Assembly (NCBI RefSeq): GCF_003265705.1 | Contig: NW_020312968.1 | Coordinates: 254,305 to 318,304, forward strand | DNA: 64,000 nt | Origin: Callorhinus ursinus | Taxonomy: Eukaryota > Chordata > Mammalia > Carnivora > Otariidae | Direction: 5' to 3' | In this document: piece by piece, positions 36,650 to 48,694 of the stretch | Layout of the letters: each line of letters starts with the position of its first letter | How positions within the stretch are numbered: position 1 is the first letter of the stretch | Notes under the pieces: generated by a model | Database searches by the model: none | Told to the model about the DNA's origin: nothing | What the model saw: the letters and a program-made list of their open reading frames with translations, nothing else | Translations under genes and position numbers: made by a program

Positions 36650-37625
36650 GGGAAGGGGGCGTTAAATATAAAAGAGATTTCCAATTTAAAATATTATCCA
36701 AAACAGAACACAATTGCAAGGGACTCCCAGTGGTCAAATCTGGGTCACTTTGATCTGGGTCACAAAATAATGATTGCAATGCATGAGTGCATACTATATA
36801 AACAAAGAGTTGTATAAATAAATAAGTGGAGAAGAAGGTAAAGCTCTCACTACAGTAGAATTCCAATTAAGAAGTAAAGATGGAACGATAGAATTAGAAG
36901 GTCACCAAATCAGCAAACATCACAGTAATAATTGTTGTGGGCAAGAATAATCAATAGCCATTAAAACTGGCATCAGTATCATCATCGATGAATGCTAAAG
37001 TTAGTGGGCAAAAGATGAGAAACAGGATATTTAAATAGTCTTGAAGTATCTCGCCTCAAGACACTCATTAATTACCAAGGGAAAAAAATAGTCACATTAC
37101 CATAGAGAAACCTGAAAGACACCATGTTAACCAAGTCGTCAAAGTTCTCATTACCAAAGATGAGACATAATCAACAGCATGTGCCTCATGATCATGATGT
37201 GCTGAGAAGGATAGAGTATCATTTCGTTGATATCCCTGCCCCAAACTCTTAATTTGAATTTAATCATGAAGAAACATGAGCAGATCCAAAGAGAGTACTG
37301 GCCAGTACTCTTCAAAAAGTGTCAAGGTCATGAAAGACCACAAGCCATAGGATGTGTCCCAATTAACAGAGACTAAAGAGACATAATGACTTGTTGGTTC
37401 AGGTGATCCTGTATCAGATCGTGGTCTAGAAAAAGGACAGTGGTCTAACAACTCATGTGGGAGGAAACTTGAATAAGGTGTATAGATCAGTTAAATGTAT
37501 TGTGGCCATGTTAATCTCTTGATCTTGATAATTATATTGTGATTACATAAGATGTTAACATCTGGGAGAGGTAGGAAACGTTGTAAAGGAATTCTTTGTT
37601 TTTGCAATCATTTTTAAGTTTGAAA
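36650..37625 (+). repeat. L1M (L1ME-like) 3' UTR, sense
   Basis: Long old L1 3' UTR: GGGCAAGAATAATCAATAGC, AGTGTCAAGGTCATGAAAGA, ACAGAGACTAAAGAGACATA, GTCTAGAAAAAGGACAGTGG and ATTACATAAGATGTTAACAT appear in the order of the L1ME-type terminus. The same family gives the terminus at 39530-39845. Confidence 0.65.
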
Positions 37626-37824
37626 TCATTCTGGTCACCAAAGTGCGCTCCCCCAAAAGATGAAAATACAAGGAAAACTAAGAAGAGTGATGCCCTCAAA
37701 TTTCAAAGGCCGAATGTTTTGAGGCATGCAAGGTCTTCACCTTAATTTCTGACCAAGAGTAGTAAAAAAAAAAAAGAAAAAAGTAGCAGTAGTCATAATA
37801 ATCAGAGTAAAAGTAGAAATAGCT

Positions 37825-38070
37825 AACCCTGGCCAAGTGTTTACCATGCAACAGACACCAGATATAGATTATCATGTTTAGGGGTATCCAGCTCTTAGTT
37901 TCAGCTCAGGTCATGATCTCAGGGTCATGAAATGAGCCCCTTAGTACGGAATCTACTTGAGATTCTCTCCTTCTCCCTCGGCCCCTCCTCCCCCCCCAAA
38001 TAAATAAAATCTTCTGTTTTAAAAAAAATTATCATGTTTAGTTCTGATAACAACTCCATGGAATAAGATA
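37825..38070 (-). repeat. MIR SINE, antisense, split by a Can-SINE
   Basis: The left part (AAGTGTTTACCATGCAACAG, ACACCAGATATAGATTATCA) and the right part (GTTCTGATAACAACTCCATG, GAATAAGATA) join into one antisense MIR once the SINE at 37881-38027 and one duplication copy are removed. Confidence 0.6.
37881..38027 (+). mobile_element. Can-SINE, sense, diverged
   Basis: GGGGTATCCAGCTCTTAGTT, GCTCAGGTCATGATCTCAGG, GATTCTCTCCTTCTCCCTCG and a AAATAAATAAAATCTTCTG tail. Perfect 13-bp duplication at 37868-37880 and 38028-38040. The head is degenerate compared with the other copies and the body is short. Confidence 0.9.
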
Positions 38071-38104
38071 CATTCAGTAAATGCTGACATTTAAAAATGC
38101 TAAC

Positions 38105-38250
38105 TCATTCTCAGCAACTGGGAAAAAATTTAATGAAGTCAAGGATCATGTCTTTCTTATTTAAGTGCATGTTACCAGAACCAAGCACAAGTGCTTTATA
38201 CATAACCATTATCCAATATGCATATTTGTTGAATCAATGAATTAATTTAA
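38105..38250 (+). repeat. L2 LINE 3' end, sense
   Basis: AAGGATCATGTCTTTCTTAT, AACCAAGCACAAGTGCTTTA and CATATTTGTTGAATCAATGA match the L2 terminus. Confidence 0.55.
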
Positions 38251-39529
38251 AAATATGTGATCTATCCACCCTTTGCATCATGAATAAGCAGCTCTACCCA
38301 CCCTCCTCCCCCGAAATATAGGGAGCCAATTTTCACTCCCCCATACGGACCGGCAATCTTTCCTAGCCATCAAAAGACTTGAGATAGTCATCTCCGTGTT
38401 GTTAGGACTTTGCTTTTCCTCCTTCCACCTATTCACCCAGAGGCCACTGGTCTCAGAGAACAGAAACATGGAGAGAATAACAGCATATTGCTCTGTGGGA
38501 AATACAGTCACCCAAAGCAACTTATTGTGGATGGGAGACAGACATAGGAAGAAACGGGTGCAGCTCCCATTAAGGAAGTCTATTTTTTTATACACCATAT
38601 TATGTTGAATCTCAAGCAACTGAGCAGTGATGCAGAATAGGAAGGCATTCAACTTCATTCAACAGAGCAACACTAGATGGAACCTTGCTCAGCTTTGGAA
38701 AGTAAGCTGGAACTCGACAGATATTTCAGTCTGTGCAAGAAGGGCTCTCAAGCAGGGCACCGTAGAGTGGGGAAGGAAGCCCAAGGACCCTCATCTGCCC
38801 TGATGGTCGGTAGACTGGACACAGCAGTCCCCACTTGCAGGTATGTACAGAGACGAAGACAAAATTATCCCGACCGAAAATAAAAAGTACTGAGGGATAA
38901 GGTAAATATAATTTCATACAAAACAAACATCTGAAGGAAGCAAAAGAAAACCCTACAAGGATTTTTGACATTCTCAGGAGATATTTGGGTTGGAAATTCT
39001 CAAAACCAAAGCAGCTGATCTTACAGTCTTTCCTTTGCAGCTGCATAGACTTCTTTCTGCTTGTCTCCCTATGTCTACTTCATTCTCTTTTTTTTCTCTA
39101 TGGCTTTGTGTTCTGTGAAACAGGAACATGTCGTGAAAAGGAGACAATGGGCTAAGATTATTCATAATTAATACAATAAGTAATTATAGTAGATGCATGG
39201 CATAGATTACAAGCTAAGATAAAATGTTATATAAGAAAGTGTTGCATGAAAATCAAATTGAGACAAGCCATATTTTTAATGTTGGTGACAACACTGATAT
39301 TGCAGATAATCAAATAATCATGATGGAAGACAAACATGAGAAACACTCTCCAAATTTATCGGGGAGGGGAGAAGAAAATCTTTGGAAGAAGATGACAGAT
39401 AAGGAAATAAGACAATGGAGATCAAACCTATTAATTATATATGTTCCCCAGGGGCAAAATGTGAAGAATGATTGGAATAGAGGCAGAAATCACAGATGAA
39501 GAATGCATTCCATTGCTAGTTTTAAGAAA
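38251..39529. other. Unique sequence
   Basis: No gene recognised. Some of 39200-39500 may be older L1 3' UTR sequence but this cannot be shown by eye. Confidence 0.35.
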
Positions 39530-39845
39530 TGATTGAATACACTTATCAAAAATGTCAAGGTTATGAAACACTGTCACAGATTGGAGGATTCTAAAGAGGC
39601 ATGACAACTAAATGCATTGAATCCTGGCAGAGAAAAACACGATAGTGGAAAAACTAACGAAAACAAAATAAAGTCTGTAGTTTAGTTAACAATATTGTGC
39701 TAAAGTTAATTTCTTTGATAAATACACCATGTCGTGTAAGATGTTAACCTTAGATAAATCTGGAAGTGTATGGGAATTCTGTGTACTGTCTTTGCAATTC
39801 TTCTGTATATCTAAAGTTATTTCAAAGTAAAAAATTTTTAAAAAT
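39530..39845 (+). repeat. L1M (L1ME-like) 3' end, sense
   Basis: AAATGTCAAGGTTATGAAAC, ACAGATTGGAGGATTCTAAA, GAGGCATGACAACTAAATGC, AAAATAAAGTCTGTAGTTTA, GTAAGATGTTAACCTTAGAT and TTTGCAATTCTTCTGTATAT match the terminus well. Confidence 0.8.
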
Positions 39846-41700
39846 AATTGAAGAGTCAAATTAAAGGAGTTGATTGTGTTTCTGGAAAAATTATTGAAAA
39901 GAACCCTAGATCTGCAGAAATTCAGGCAAATTTTTAATTATTTAACTAAAAGGATAAAAATAAAAAACCCTATAAGCACCCAGAGAAAATAAGGTAGTTA
40001 GGGCGCCTGGGTGGCTCAGTTCGTTAAGCAACTGCCATCGGCTCAGGTCATCATCCTGGAGTCCCAGGATCGAGTCCCGCATTGGGCTCCCTGCTGAGCA
40101 GGGAGTCTGCTTCTCCCTCGGACCCTCCCCCCTCTCATGCTATCTTTATCTCATTCTCTCTCTCAAATAAATAAGTAAAAATATTTTTAAAAAAAGAAAA
40201 TAAGGTAGTTAGCTCCAAAGACCTAGTTAACTAACAAAGCATCAAAATACTCCAGTGAACAAATTAGAAATTCCAGAAAAGGGATAGGAATAGAATTGTG
40301 GGAAATTTTTGTGTATGTATTTGCATATATATATATACACACGCAAATATATGTATATACAATATTTGCATATAGTTAAAGCTTAGATTTACAAAGACAC
40401 ACTTCTCCCAATTGTCAGTGGGATGTTCGTTTGTAAAACTAGAACAGTAATTAAGTTGCAAAATAAAGGAAACTCACGGGTCATAAAAGAAAATCACAAG
40501 TACAGTTACAGATTGTTAGAAGAGCAGAATCTGGAGAATTGTATATAAATTTATTTACTTAATTCTATCAAAAATCCTATCCAAGTTGTAGTCAGAAACA
40601 AATTCGTAATCCTTAATGCCTTCATTGTAGGTAAGAATATACTTGGAAAAGCATAGGATTTAAGAAGTATTAAATAATTTTTTAAATCTTGTTAAAAAAT
40701 CAGGATAACAAGACTAATTTTTTAAAAGATTGTATTACTATAAAATAGCTAAATAAGTCCAAGCACTGGTTCTATGAAAAAAAAAAAAAACCTGAAGAAA
40801 ATATTTTAAAATACTGATGAAACTTAATGAATAATGAATATAATAAATAATTAAGTATATATTTGTATAATAAATATTAATATAGAGATTGAACAAATAG
40901 AAAATACTTCTTGATTCTAAAAATAAGAACATCTTGGTAAAATACTTGAGCTTATGGGAAATGGTATGTTCCTAAAATGATTCAATAAAAGATTTAAAAA
41001 TACAAAAAGATGATCACAGGAAAATGATTTAAAAGTTTATCTGAAAACTACTGTTAAAATAGTTTATCTACAAATTATATAGATTCTCAAGAAACAGATC
41101 ATCCTGTGCTATAGAAGCTACTCAAATTTTTTAGAAGTTAAGGCCGAAACTAGATACAAAAAGCACTAAAAAGAATTTTAAAAACGCAAACCTTACTTAT
41201 TAATATAAATACTTTAAACTGAATCCATTAGTACAAAAGAATTAGCCACCATGACTAAGTAGGGTTTATCCCGAGAATTCAGGCATAGTGTTGAGAAATC
41301 TCTTAATATAATTATTAAAAAACTAGGCCTAATAAGAAAAAAAGACATATCATTTAATTAATCATTCAGATGTTTCCAAGGCATTCAACAGCATTCAGTA
41401 TCCATTCCTTATTTTTCTTAATTTAAAAATAGAAGAATGTTTTTCAACATGACAAACTTGGATAAACAATTCAATAATATAAGAAGCAGACAAAAAGAGA
41501 TGACTATTGGAGTGGAATCTTTTAAAATATCCTTAATAAAGGAAAATACATTTTATTTATTCAGAAAGCCCACTAAAACACTCAACGACTCTTAGGATTA
41601 ATAAGTACAATGAAATATAATACAATGCAATTAAAAATAAGATAAGTATACATGGCTCAATTGTTGTCAGACAAAAGATTGACAATAACATATGAATAAA
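39846..41700 (+). pseudogene. Ancient L1/HAL1-like ORF2 relic
   Basis: Degenerate L1 coding sequence with many stops. Recognisable pieces are the segment before the reverse transcriptase (GCACTGGTTCTATGAAAAA at 40763) and the reverse transcriptase block GCCACCATGACTAAGTAGGG followed by TTTATCCCGAGAATTCAGGC (41246-41286), then AAGGCATTCAACAGCATTCA. Interrupted by a Can-SINE at 40002-40194. AT-rich with no function left. Confidence 0.55.
40002..40194 (+). mobile_element. Can-SINE, sense, young-looking
   Basis: Head GGCGCCTGGGTGGCTCAGTT, GGTCATCATCCTGGAGTCCC, B-box-like GATCGAGTCCCGCATTGGGC, CT-rich body, and a AAATAAATAAGTAAAAATAT tail. Perfect 18-bp duplication at 39984-40001 and 40195-40212. 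Arctoid-type subfamily. Confidence 0.97.
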
Positions 41701-42372
41701 ACACACACACACAAACTATTTTGGAAAAACCTTCAGTAGAAACTTGGAATTTCAATGTCAAGAAAATATTACATTTTCCTGAGAAACATAAAAATTATTT
41801 GTGTAACCAGATTGGATGTTGCAAATGTTTCACTCATTGTTTTGGTAACTGGGCTCTCCTCACACTTGGTCCAGTCACACCAGGATAATACATAGCAGTA
41901 CATAGCACATCCCTGAGGCGGGATCTTGAGTAAGAGAGGTACCACATGCCCAAGGTCACGGAAAGCCAGCTGCTGTCTGGGATTTAAACTACAAAATGGA
42001 CTACCAGTACTGTTTTTCTCAAATTGGAGAGCACAGCAACTCACCAGAGACTATGCAGGAAAATGTGAGAAATCATTTTGAAGTATGACGTTTACTCATT
42101 ATTTTGAAACGTTGATAGCGTGGTGGTCTGTAGAGAGCCGTTTTTGTTTTAGAAAACACCATACTAGACGACTTGGATTTGACAGTGGGGGGTTGAAGAA
42201 ATGATATGGAGACAGAGAGGAGGAAAAGGAGAGAGCCAAACTGTTTCGAGACTCAGAACATTCCTACGGGCTCAAAAATGAGTCATTATGGAAAGTCCAA
42301 GAAGGAATAACATGATGTGGTGGGAGATCGGAGTGTACGGGGAAAATAAATGTCCTGTGAGGAATTCCATTC
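41701..42372. other. Unique sequence
   Basis: A short CA run near 41701-41713; nothing else recognised. Confidence 0.4.
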
Positions 42373-42390
42373 AACATGGTAGGACCCTGA

Positions 42391-42521
42391 CGGGCATTAA
42401 GGAAGGCATGTGATGTGATGAGCCCTGGGTGTTACAGGCAACTGATGAATTACTGAACTCTATCTCTGAAACTAATGATATACTACATGTTGGCTAATTG
42501 AATTTAAATTAAAAAAAAAAA
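42391..42521 (+). mobile_element. L1 3' end, single-unit type
   Basis: TGATGAGCCCTGGGTGTTAC, GGCAACTGATGAATTACTGA, ATCTCTGAAACTAATGATAT and GTTGGCTAATTGAATTTAAA ending in A12 or more. Flanked by an imperfect 18-bp duplication (15/18) at 42373-42390 and 42522-42539. This terminus has only one L1-end unit, unlike the copies at 3198-3659 and 52541-53176. Confidence 0.85.
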
Positions 42522-42539
42522 AACATGCCAGGATCCTGA

Positions 42540-42845
42540 AGCATTTTTAACACACAGATGTGTAGTAATCCATCCTGAATGCTTTGCTATGTTAATACTC
42601 TGCTGTCAGTCTTCATACCACCTGCCCTCACAACACATCCCCCACATTCCTACCCCACTGTCACCCTACAATTTCAGTAAAAATGCACTATAAGAAATGT
42701 TTTGGGTAAGCAATATTGTTGGAAATTTTAAAAGGTGTCTTTGTTCCATGTACAGGTCAGCGTGGAGCAGAAAGTACCCCTTGGAAAAAGAGAATAAATA
42801 AGAAATCCGAACCACTACTTGAATGACAAAACATAAGTCTCCAAG
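42540..42845. other. Unique sequence
   Basis: No feature recognised. Confidence 0.4.
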
Positions 42846-42859
42846 AATCATGCAATTCT

Positions 42860-43067
42860 CTCTCTTTTTTAAAGATTTTATTTATTCATTTGAGACAGAG
42901 AGACAGAGAGACAGAGAGAGCACAAGCAGGGGAAGAGGCAGGGAAAGAGGGAGAAGCAGACTCCCTGCCGAGCCGGGAGCCTGACATGGGGCTCGATCCC
43001 AGGACCCTGGGATCATGACCCGAGACGAAAGCAGACGCTTAATCATCCGAGCCACCCAGGTGCCCCA
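42860..43067 (-). mobile_element. Can-SINE, antisense
   Basis: TTTTTTAAAGATTTTATTTA tail complement, GAGACAGAGAGACAGAGAGA tract, AGCAGACTCCCTGCCGAGCC, GGGCTCGATCCCAGGACCCT and head complement GAGCCACCCAGGTGCCCC. Perfect 14-bp duplication at 42846-42859 and 43068-43081. Confidence 0.97.
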
Positions 43068-43081
43068 AATCATGCAATTCT

Positions 43082-44148
43082 TGAGGAGGCCTTAGACTTC
43101 TGTGTGGTCCAAGGAAACAAAGTCATTTTTATATCAATCTCAATGGACAAAGGGACAAAATCTGATAGTTGAATGGCATTGTTTTATGGAGCAAGGTCTA
43201 AGTTTTAGAACTAAGAATAAAAAAATAAATTGAAAAAAATGTTGAACTTCCCACATATTCCCGTAGGTCTTCTCATGTCCACAGGAAAGTTCACTTCCTT
43301 TTACTATGAAATTTGGCAGACATTTCTGTGATATATTGAAATACATCAGGAGAGCTATGTGTACAAAATCAGGGAACAGAATGACTCAACGTCCAAAGCA
43401 AGCCTTCTGGAAATTTTGTGGCCAGTTTGGCACATAGAAAAGCAAGCAAGGCAAGCACACTTCAGCAGTGTATTTCCGGCACTACTTAGAGAGCAAAGTG
43501 GACCCTGATGACAAGGGTGGGAGCACTCATGTCCCTCAGAAAGGCTCTCCTCAATCAGAAGAGAGTGCACCACACCAGCCTGTGACAAACATTCCTCAAA
43601 TTCAAGGGACACCTCTTGCTCCAGGTCACACTCCCTAAGCAACCTTTAGATACAAATGGACAGTATTTTGGTCTTCATAACTGTTTGCCTACTGTAAGAG
43701 AAAGTATTATCTCCTGACATGATAGTCATGGTTCTCTTACCTGCTATAATTCTCATCATGCATTCATACATTCGTGTTCAGACTGATTTAACGGTCGCCT
43801 GTGAATGCACACCCATCCCGGGGAGATTGATCCCCAATCAATGAAACAACAAAGTTTCTGGGCCTGGAAAACGAAGAGCCACAACTAAATCAATCAAGAT
43901 TGTTTGTTTTCTTATTTGCGAATGATACATCCTCCGCCATATGCGTTCTTTCAAGTATTTAAAGGGATGCTACTAGCATGTCTGGGTTTGAGGGATGAGA
44001 AAGGGAAAATGGGATACCTGTGGACAAGGTTGAGGGTGCATTGGGAATGCACCCTCCTTTCTATCAGAGCCTCAGAAAGTTCATCTCCTGGCTAGGCACC
44101 TCTCACCAACTGATTCTCTATTTTGATCAAATTCCATCCTTAATAGTA
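43082..44148. other. Unique sequence
   Basis: No feature recognised. Confidence 0.4.
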
Positions 44149-44338
44149 GCAGTTGTCAAAGTGTGGTCGCCAGAACTTCCACATCAACATCACCTTGGAA
44201 GTTGCTAGAATTGTAAATTCTTGGGCCCCACCCCAGACCTGCTGAATTCAGAATTCTGGAGACAGAGCCCCTTGATCTGTGTTTTAGTGAGCCCTCCAAA
44301 TGATTCAAATACATGCTGGAATGTGTGAAGTTGTGATG
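44149..44338. repeat. MER5A-type DNA transposon (hAT-Charlie MITE)
   Basis: Terminal CAGTTGTCAAAGTGTGGTC, ACATCAACATCACCTTGGAA, CTTGGGCCCCACCCCAGACC, TGCTGAATTCAGAATTCTGG, CTGTGTTTTAGTGAGCCCTC and a degenerate right end. Non-autonomous, ancient. Confidence 0.85.
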
Positions 44339-45116
44339 GCCTTTGGGTTTTTCATTAACTTCACTAATCGCAGGTGGCAAGAGTACCACTCTCTCTCCAA
44401 TATCAGAGTGAACTTGCCCTCCCTGAGGTATTTTGAAAGTGTAGGGTCATTAATTTAAACTGATTTGTCTCTTAATGTTATTTGTCACCATTAGCAAACC
44501 AAGTTGTGTGCCCCACTGGGAGGGAAAAAAATCAATCACCACTGCTTGGTCTTAAGCTGGCTAAGCTTAGTAATAAACTATAATCTGGACACCCAACCGG
44601 TCCCAACCACATGTCAAAATCTAGCTAGAAGACGAAAATGAGGAATTTTGAGTTTAGAGCTGCCATGAAATGTACTAAAAAGATCACTGAACAAAGTCCA
44701 GAGACCTGGGTTCATTTTAACCTTATTTCTTTTGGCTTTAGCACTTTCATTTACGTAACATAATAAGCTGGGCAGTAAATTAATCTGAAAACAGCAATTC
44801 TCTTTGAAAAATCAAGCATAGACTCCTGGCTTCTAAATACCTTTAACTTGTGATTTCTGTCAAAGCACTACCTCTGAAACAAATGAGTGCTTCAATGCTG
44901 TAACTATCATGTGGTGCTGGTGAACATTAGAGGCCATGGAGAGGAATGAAGAAATGCTGCACAGACAAGGCTAGATCCGGCTTTACACTCTACACTTGAC
45001 TGAAGTCGTGTGACCAAGAGCAAGTGTCAATTCCTATGGGTCTTCACCACTTCATATTTATAGACAGTTGCAAATAAACAGAAACCTGAGTTATGTGCTG
45101 GCATGTAGAAAAACCA

Positions 45117-45118
<2 letters not shown>
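44339..45118. other. Unique sequence
   Basis: A possible weak sense MIR at about 44690-44790 (CAGAGACCTGGGTTCATTTT); otherwise nothing recognised. Confidence 0.35.

Positions 45119-45163
<45 letters not shown>
45119..45163. repeat. (GT)n microsatellite
   Basis: Nineteen GT units to 45156, then AT and further GT units. Confidence 0.95.
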
Positions 45164-45164
<1 letters not shown>

Positions 45165-46139
45165 AGAGCTATTTATTGACTATGTACCTACACATTCCAG
45201 AAGAAATCAGGTGTTTAAACAATGCATTAGGAGACAACTTTTCTCTGCCCTTGGGTCTGCTCCTTTCTCCTGTGACTCCATTCTCCTGCACGCTGCTTCT
45301 CACGGTGGTCCAGCATTTTAAGGCTTCCATCCTCAATTCAAATTGCACCAGTAAGAGAGACTGCTCTCCTAGGAATTCCAATAAAAATGCCAGAATAGAA
45401 TCTTACTGGTTCTGTGCCACATGACTTCCTGTCAATCAATCACTGTGGCCAGTGGGAAGAAAGCTCTTTGACCAGGCTTGGGTCAAATGTTCATCCCTGG
45501 AGACAGAGTTGGATCAGCCCCACTGATTGAGGGCCAGAATTTGGGTCAGACCTAGGGCTAGAACTAGGGTCTTGAGGCAAGCAAGGCATTTAGGGCACAT
45601 TGTTTAAGAAGACACTCTGTGATTGCTGATCCTGTTCTTGCATAACCCTGAGAGTGAGTGCCTCCTTAAATTTTATATCCTAGGTACCTCGCCGACCCCA
45701 TCCGAGTTCTAGTGGCCTTGCTACTGAAAGGTAAGCGGGGGTAGTTTCCCTAAAGAAAAATCAGTGTGCTACTATGTATACAAAGGGAAAAAATGAGGCG
45801 GAGGTCAAATGTAGCAGATGTCCATTCCAAGATTATTTACATGAGTGAAGGCAAGAGACTTGCCCAGATAATCATGTAAGATCCTTCCATGTTCTAAGAT
45901 ACCCAGTTCCATAATCTGTACTCCATCACCACTATCTATCTAAATGTAACAAAGAACAAAGTCCAATTTCTCCAAACAGGAAAAAAGAAGAGCCAACACC
46001 TAAAGATGAGAGTCACTTAACCTCTAGGCTACTTATAAAACACACTCTATCTTTGACCCTTTCCTTTCTTTCTATTGTAAATGAAATAAAAATTCACCAA
46101 TTGCTTTAACCGGAAGTCATGAATATAACAGAAATAGTT
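45164..46139. other. Unique sequence
   Basis: No feature recognised. Confidence 0.4.
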
Positions 46140-47050
46140 TAGCCTGGCTATTGGATATACAAAGGTGATCCTTAGTCCAATGAGGCTATAAATACACGTA
46201 AACATAAGACAGAAGTGTAAATGTTATAATTAACATGACCAGTATAAGGTAATAATTAAGCTAGGACAACAAGCATAAAGAGACTGTCCAGGACAAACCA
46301 AGACATATGTCACCCTAACTTGCAAGACATTTCCATAAAGGGTTAGGAGAGCACAAAGCAAGGGGCTAGAACTCAGTAAAGGCAGTTTAAATCAAGGTTT
46401 TGAATAGGTGGAGTGCCTACAAAGATGGGGAAAAGATGTAATATTAACAAAAGCACATGGGTGGGAAAGAATGAAAGAATAGGGCCTGTTTACGAAAATA
46501 TGAGTAGGTAAAATTATCTTTGTGTGTGGTGTAAGAGAATGGTCCAGTTTCATTCTTCTGCATGTGGCTGTCCAATTTTCCCAGTACCATTTATTGAAGA
46601 GACTGTCTTTTTTCCATTGGACATTCTTTCCTGCTTTGTCGAAGATGAGTTGACCATAGAGTTGAGGGTCCATTTCTGGGTTCTCTGTTCTGTTCCATTG
46701 ATCTATGTTGCAACTGATAAATTATTGAACACTACCTCTGAAACTAATGATGTTGACTAATTGAATTTAAACTTAAAAAAAGAGAGAGAGAAAAAGAAAG
46801 ATGCTTACCACACAGGGAAATAAAAAGAAAATATGAGTAGGTGAGACTGGCAAAAATCTAAGGGGGATACAGCAAAAGATAATGGGCATAAAAACAGGTT
46901 GGGTCAAATCAAGGAGAATGAACATTAAGTGCCAGAAGAATTTTCAATTTATCTTAAAAGCAATGAGGACAAGAAGAGTAGTGGCATGACTAGCTCTGTG
47001 GTGAGGGACACCATAATCTTAAGAACGTTATTCTAGGACAAGCATCAGTT
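46140..47050 (-). repeat. Probable L2 LINE, antisense, split by an L1
   Basis: Flanks of the L1 at 46510-46826 resemble antisense L2: ATGTTATAATTAACATGACC and CAGTAAAGGCAGTTTAAATC on the left, TTTATCTTAAAAGCAATGAG and AGTAGTGGCATGACTAGCTC on the right. Diverged, so the assignment is moderate. Confidence 0.45.
46510..46826 (+). mobile_element. Twin-primed L1 with inverted 5' part
   Basis: One insertion framed by a perfect 16-bp duplication at 46494-46509 and 46827-46842. Its left part (about 46513-46708) is L1 ORF2 in antisense, equivalent to about 2061-2258 of the first L1. From 46709 it switches to a sense L1 terminus (CAACTGATAAATTATTGAAC, CTACCTCTGAAACTAATGAT) and an A-rich tail. After the tail comes about 27 bases of non-L1 sequence ending AATAAAAA, a likely short 3' transduction. 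Inversion of this form is the product of twin priming. Confidence 0.9.
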
Positions 47051-48569
47051 TTACCAGAGAAGTAAAATAAAATAGAAGTCATGATTACCCAAAGAAGTAG
47101 TTGCAAACTTTCTGCCCTGGGTCTACAAACTTACTTTGAGTAGCTGATGTGATGGATTAAAAAAATAAATTAAAACTAAATTTGAATGATATTAGGCACG
47201 ACGTTCCTGCTCAACCTTCAGACTCCACCATTCCCGATTGCCTCACCTGGAAGGGTAAATACATTTACCTTATAAGCTTTGAAGGCATCTGTGTTTGAGA
47301 AAACACTTCAAAATGGATATTTCCCGCTCTATCCTCTGGTTATTTTCAAGTTTTTCCTAGGAATTAATATATTTTCTTCTCAAGGGGACAGATTTTATAA
47401 CTTCACACTGCCTTCTTCAAAAGAAAGCTTATTAAATATGAGATTATGCCATCGAGAAATACACATCTGTAAAATTTATTTCTACTGATATATTTACTAT
47501 GCTCTCCTATCACAGAGTACGATACAGAGGAAAACATTTCAATGGAAGAGAAAGAAAAAGAGGTGGGAGAAAGAAGTGGGGAAGAGGGAAAAAAGAGATG
47601 GACAAACAACGGAAGGAAGAAAGAAATCTGAAATTAAGTTTAGTACCTGAAGAGACTCAGTTGGCTAGATTGTATTTGCCAAGATAGAATCCCCACACAA
47701 ATGGAGCTTGGAGAGCCCCAAATACACAGTATCTGTATCACAAAATCCCTATAAAACATATAAAAATAGATGCCAGTAGGAGCATAAATAAAGAGAGAGG
47801 TGGGGGTGGAAAGCAATCCCTCTCCCAAATTGAGGAATAGAGTGAAAAATAAGTCGTTTATCTCCGGTTTTCAATCTAGGAAAAATAAAAAAAATGTCAA
47901 CCCCACAGCATGGTAGATGGATGCAGAGAGTAATTGGTCAAGGAAACAAACATATGTCATCAAAAAGACCTGTGAGCTTGAGAAGCATATCTCTGCATGC
48001 CAAGATTAATAGGAGTGCGGCTCTGTACACTGACAGTAGAGATAGCAAAAGTTTCAGAAAGCGTCCCTGCTGGCCTGAGAGATCTGCAGAGATCCCTCAG
48101 TAGCAGCTGGAACCCTGCCCTCGCTGGTGGTGGTCCCACAGGCCTAAGCAGATGGCTGACCGAATGCACCCAGGCCGCTAGACCCCAGGCATTTGGGGTC
48201 AGAAAGGGGCAGATCCTCTGGCTCATGCACGCACTGATGCTTCAGTAGAAATGACCATAAAGGAAGCCTTCTACTGCCTTGAAATAGCTATTGAGTTCTT
48301 GACTCCGCTCACCATTTATTTTTCTTTCCCCAGCCATCTGACAATTGTTTGGTTTGGGATGCTGGCTGCCTGCCATTTTCCTTGTCAAAGCACAGCTAAG
48401 AGAAAGCTCCACACTATAAATCTTCTTGGGTGGGCCCCAGGACTGCCGCCTACCCAGGCTGAGACATCTCACAAAGGAAGGCCATTCTTAAGTCCTGCAA
48501 GGACGCTCAATGGATGTGGGGCCTGGAAGGAAAGAGCCAGGGTTAGAAAGGAAACTTATAGCTGGGTCA
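47051..48569. other. Unique sequence
   Basis: A purine-rich stretch at 47540-47600; no gene recognised. Confidence 0.4.
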
Positions 48570-48690
48570 TTGAACATTAAGGAGCAAAGAACCTTTAGAA
48601 ATCTAATCTCTATGCAACTGGCTCAAGTGATTTGCCCAGTGCTGCATAATCAACCATCCGCAGGCCTGATATTAAAACTGAAGGCCCTTG
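48570..48690 (-). repeat. Possible MIR, antisense
   Basis: GCTCAAGTGATTTGCCCAGT and TGATATTAAAACTGAAGGCC resemble antisense MIR. Weak. Confidence 0.35.
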
Positions 48691-48694
48691 TCTC

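Noticed and set aside
37768..37785. A-rich run as a retro-insertion tail
   Set aside because: The flanks share only about five to six bases (AGTAG), too short and repetitive to call a TSD.
45068..45424. 118-codon open frame
   Set aside because: Its most striking part is alternating Cys-Val encoded by the GT microsatellite.
46392..46673. 93-codon antisense frame as a gene
   Set aside because: It is the inverted ORF2 part of the twin-primed L1 plus flanking sequence.
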